Assembly (NCBI RefSeq): GCF_003640395.1
Contig: NZ_RBZQ01000013.1
Coordinates: 1-34,793, forward strand
Direction of reading: 5' to 3'
DNA from: Stutzerimonas urumqiensis
GTDB lineage: Bacteria > Pseudomonadota > Gammaproteobacteria > Pseudomonadales > Pseudomonadaceae
Length of the DNA: 34,793 bases
Part shown: in pieces, positions 33,099 through 34,793 of the stretch
How the letters are laid out: each line of letters begins with the position of its first letter
Numbering within the stretch: the stretch's first letter is position 1
Notes under the pieces: model-generated
Databases searched by the model: none
What the model saw: only the letters and a program-made list of their open reading frames with translations
Told to the model about the DNA's origin: nothing
Position numbers and translations under genes: made by a program

Positions 33099-33206
33099 TC
33101 GCCTCGTTGTCTCGCAGCAGACGCGCAGGCGCCTCGGCATCGCTGATGGCAGGTGGTAGCCCGGCCCACGGGCAGGCGCGTGAACCCAACCCAGAAGGAG
33201 AACGTC

Positions 33207-33632
33207 ATGTCGATCGAAAACGTTGTGTACCGCGCCTCAGCTGAAGTCACCGGTGGCCGTGATGGCCGCGCCATCTCGTCGGACGGCGTGCTCGACGTCG
33301 CGCTGACGACGCCCAAAGAGCTGGGCGGCGCGGGCGGTAAAGGCACCAACCCCGAGCAACTGTTCGCTGCCGGCTACTCGGCGTGCTTCATCGGGGCCAT
33401 GAAGTTCGTCGCCGCGCGCGACAAGATCGCGCTGTCGCCGGATACCTGGATCGAAGGCTTCGTGGGCATCGGCGCCATTCCCAACGGCTTCGGCATCGAG
33501 GTCGAACTGAAGATCACGATTCCTGACATGGACCGCGCCCAGGCCCAGGAACTGATCGAGAAGGCGCACATCGTCTGCCCATACTCGAACGCCACCCGCG
33601 GCAACATCGACGTCGCCCTGACGCTCGTCTGA
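33207..33632 (+). CDS. ohr: Organic hydroperoxide resistance protein Ohr
   Basis: A 141-residue thiol peroxidase that reduces organic hydroperoxides with lipoylated proteins as donors. Catalytic C60 is in [12 protein letters not shown] and resolving C124 in [11 protein letters not shown]; the conserved R and E partners are present (GGRDGR, TNPEQ). AGAAGGAG six bases before the ATG fixes the start at 33207. It belongs with ohrR directly upstream. Confidence 0.96.
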   Translation: MSIENVVYRASAEVTGGRDGRAISSDGVLDVALTTPKELGGAGGKGTNPEQLFAAGYSACFIGAMKFVAARDKIALSPDTWIEGFVGIGAIPNGFGIEVELKITIPDMDRAQAQELIEKAHIVCPYSNATRGNIDVALTLV

Positions 33633-33648
33633 ACCGCCGCTGACGTCG

Positions 33649-33687
33649 CATCGCCCGCACGCCGCAGACCGCGGCAGGCGGGCGATG
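33649..33687. terminator. Hairpin between convergent ohr and small-protein genes
   Basis: CATCGCCCGC (33649-33658) pairs with GCGGGCGATG (33678-33687), with an inner CCGC/GCGG stem. It probably ends both converging transcripts. No strong T-run follows on either side. Confidence 0.55.
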
Positions 33688-33692
33688 TCGTT

Positions 33693-33932
33693 TCAGGCTT
33701 CCAGCAGGCCAAGTGCCTCGTTCAGCTTCTCCAGCGACTCGGCATGCTTGCCTGCTTCATGCAGCTCCTCGCCTTCGGCGCGCAGCGATTGCACGCGCTC
33801 GAGCAGCGCCGGATCGGCGGGTGGGTCGGCTTGCAATTGCTGGTCGATCTTCGCCATTTCCTGCGGGCAATGCATGGCCCAGAGCGGCGTGGACAGCAGG
33901 GCGGCAACGGTAAACAGCATCAGGCGGCGCAT
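33693..33932 (-). CDS. Small exported protein of unknown function
   Basis: A 79-residue protein not recognised by name. Residues 1-19 are a signal peptide ending LWA, then MHCPQEM with one cysteine. The remainder is highly charged and helical (AKIDQQLQAD, LLERVQSLRAEGEELHEAG, AESLEKLNEALGLLEA), resembling a short coiled-coil or a TPR-like pair of helices. GGAGGA seven bases before the ATG at 33932 supports the start. A periplasmic location is inferred; the function is unknown. Confidence 0.72.
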   Translation of the reverse strand: MRRLMLFTVAALLSTPLWAMHCPQEMAKIDQQLQADPPADPALLERVQSLRAEGEELHEAGKHAESLEKLNEALGLLEA

Positions 33933-34007
33933 GGTGGATTCCTCCGTGGTGGGCAGCAGAAGTATAGAAACCGCTGCTCGACCTGCTCGTCGCCGCGACA
34001 TGCGGCA

Positions 34008-34442
34008 TCAAGCGCTGGCCATCCACCCCAGCACCAGGCCAGCCACCACCAGGTAACGCCCGCCCTTGGCCAGCGTCACCAGCAACAGGAAACGCCACCA
34101 GGGCTCCCGCATGACGCCTGCGATGAGCGTCAACGCATCGCCGAACACAGGCGCCCAACTCAACAGCAACGACCAGCGCCCGAAACGACCGTAAAGCCGC
34201 TGCGCCCGGCCAAGGTTGCGTTCGCTGACCGGAAACCAGCGCCTGCCGCGAAACCGCTCGATGCCCCGCCCAATCGCCCAGTTCACCAGCGCCCCAAGCG
34301 TATTGCCGACGGTGGCGACCAGCAGCAACAGCCACACCGGATGGCGTTCACCCAGCAGCAGGGCGGTGAGCACGGCTTCCGACTGCGCCGGCAGAAGCGT
34401 GGCGGCGAGGAAGGCGGAGAGCAGCAAGGTGAGGAGGGGCAT
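34008..34442 (-). CDS. YqaA/DedA-like inner membrane protein
   Basis: A 144-residue membrane protein with about four hydrophobic segments. LLPAQSEAVLTALL, TVGNTLGALVNWAIGR and LLSWAPVFGDALTLIAGVMR match the YqaA/SNARE-associated (DedA superfamily) pattern. DedA relatives act in envelope homeostasis and lipid flipping; the role of YqaA is not known. No clear Shine-Dalgarno precedes the ATG at 34442. The gap downstream to the small-protein gene (33933-34007) shows nothing notable. Confidence 0.78.
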   Translation of the reverse strand: MPLLTLLLSAFLAATLLPAQSEAVLTALLLGERHPVWLLLLVATVGNTLGALVNWAIGRGIERFRGRRWFPVSERNLGRAQRLYGRFGRWSLLLSWAPVFGDALTLIAGVMREPWWRFLLLVTLAKGGRYLVVAGLVLGWMASA

Positions 34443-34603
34443 GAGGTCGGGAGGCGCTTGTGGATGAGGGGCTGGTGGGTTGATGTTGCGATTGGGCTGC
34501 AGCGATGTGGATCAGCGGGTCTTGCGCGGCGATTGTAGCCGGAGCGAGTCGGATGCCATGGTGCCTCGGTCTGGCATTCCGGTCGCCGCATTTCCGCGGC
34601 TCG

Positions 34604-34660
34604 GTCTACAGGTTGCGCCTTGCACCACGCTGGGATTTTGGACGTATGTAGGAGCCAGGG
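34604..34660. repeat. Fragment of the dispersed intergenic repeat next to an IS
   Basis: CTACAGGTTGCGCCTTGCAC and TGTAGGAGCC recur in the 10860-12280 repeat block. This is a short truncated member lying directly before the IS481-type transposase end. The rest of 34443-34666 holds no gene. Confidence 0.5.
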
Positions 34661-34666
34661 GGACGC

Positions 34667-34793
34667 CTAGTTGTGTAAACCCAGTACGTTGTTCAGTGGC
34701 ACTGGAGCCCGACTAATTGGCGGTTTGTAGTTGAGGCTGCTATGCGGCCTGTGCCAGTTGTAGTGGTGCAGCCAGGCAGGCAAGTGTCTGGCT
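34667..34793 (-). CDS. IS481-family transposase, C-terminal fragment
   Basis: The minus strand reads 41 residues from the window edge to a TAG. The fragment carries LPAWLHHYNWHRPHSSLNY and PPISRAPVP, with NNVLGLHN at the end, the typical C-terminus of IS481/IS3-like DDE (rve) transposases. The upstream part with the catalytic D, D and E lies outside the window. The IS boundary is probably within 34650-34670, but the terminal inverted repeat cannot be fixed from one end. Confidence 0.8.
   Translation of the reverse strand, partial: ARHLPAWLHHYNWHRPHSSLNYKPPISRAPVPLNNVLGLHN

Noticed and set aside
1..34793. tRNA, rRNA, riboswitch, toxin-antitoxin or prophage genes
   Set aside because: Reading both strands, I saw no cloverleaf with CCA-type end, no conserved rRNA blocks, no known riboswitch leader, and no phage or toxin genes. 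A covariance search would be needed for certainty.

Overview
The window is high-GC DNA whose gene content, codon bias and abundant GTAGGAGC-type REP elements point to a Pseudomonadaceae gammaproteobacterium. The gene order resembles the purine-catabolism locus of Pseudomonas aeruginosa PAO1 (about PA1513-PA1524, from memory), and the species may belong to the P. stutzeri/Stutzerimonas group. The species is not proven by the sequence.

Layout. 1-564: 3' end of the proline:Na+ symporter putP. 881-9890, all minus strand: a Tsx-like nucleoside porin, a CPA2 K+/H+ antiporter, an NCS2 xanthine/urate permease, then puuD, allA, alc, uraD and puuE. 10248-10601 (plus): 5-hydroxyisourate hydrolase. 10670-12290: gene-free block dominated by a 488-bp tandem repeat. 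12332-14455 (minus): a LysE/RhtB exporter and an AzgA-type purine permease. 14876-15634 (plus): a GntR/FCD regulator. 15659-16345: three tandem units carrying copies of the guaD 3' end. 16280-22663 (minus): guaD, xdhC, xdhB, xdhA. 23021-26295: a ChaA-like antiporter and a nucleoside 2-deoxyribosyltransferase-like protein (plus), then an 8-oxoguanine deaminase (minus). 26410-29526 (minus): an FtrABCD-type ferrous iron uptake operon behind a Fur-like box. 29682-33632 (plus): an MdtD-like MFS pump, a class III sirtuin, a Vitreoscilla-type globin, ohrR and ohr. 33693-34442 (minus): a small secreted protein and a YqaA/DedA-like membrane protein. 34667-34793: the C-terminus of an IS481-family transposase, cut by the window edge.

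How it works together. Nucleosides and bases enter through the Tsx-like porin and the NCS2 and AzgA permeases. GuaD converts guanine to xanthine, XdhAB (matured by XdhC) oxidises hypoxanthine and xanthine to urate, and the 8-oxoguanine deaminase makes urate directly from oxidised guanine. Membrane-bound PuuD, HIU hydrolase and UraD convert urate to allantoin; PuuE, Alc and AllA carry it to urea and glyoxylate. The pathway is complete in this window.

Regulation. A palindrome of the form TTGTnnACAA recurs in front of tsx, puuE, hiuH, azgA and gntR and fits a GntR-family operator, so I propose it is the site of the local GntR/FCD protein. xdhA lacks it and instead has two tandem CTGAC-N6-GTCA inverted repeats at its promoter, suggesting a second regulator. 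The most unusual structures are this split regulatory code, the duplicated guaD tails and the 488-bp tandem repeat. I found no convincing wholly new defence or mobile system.
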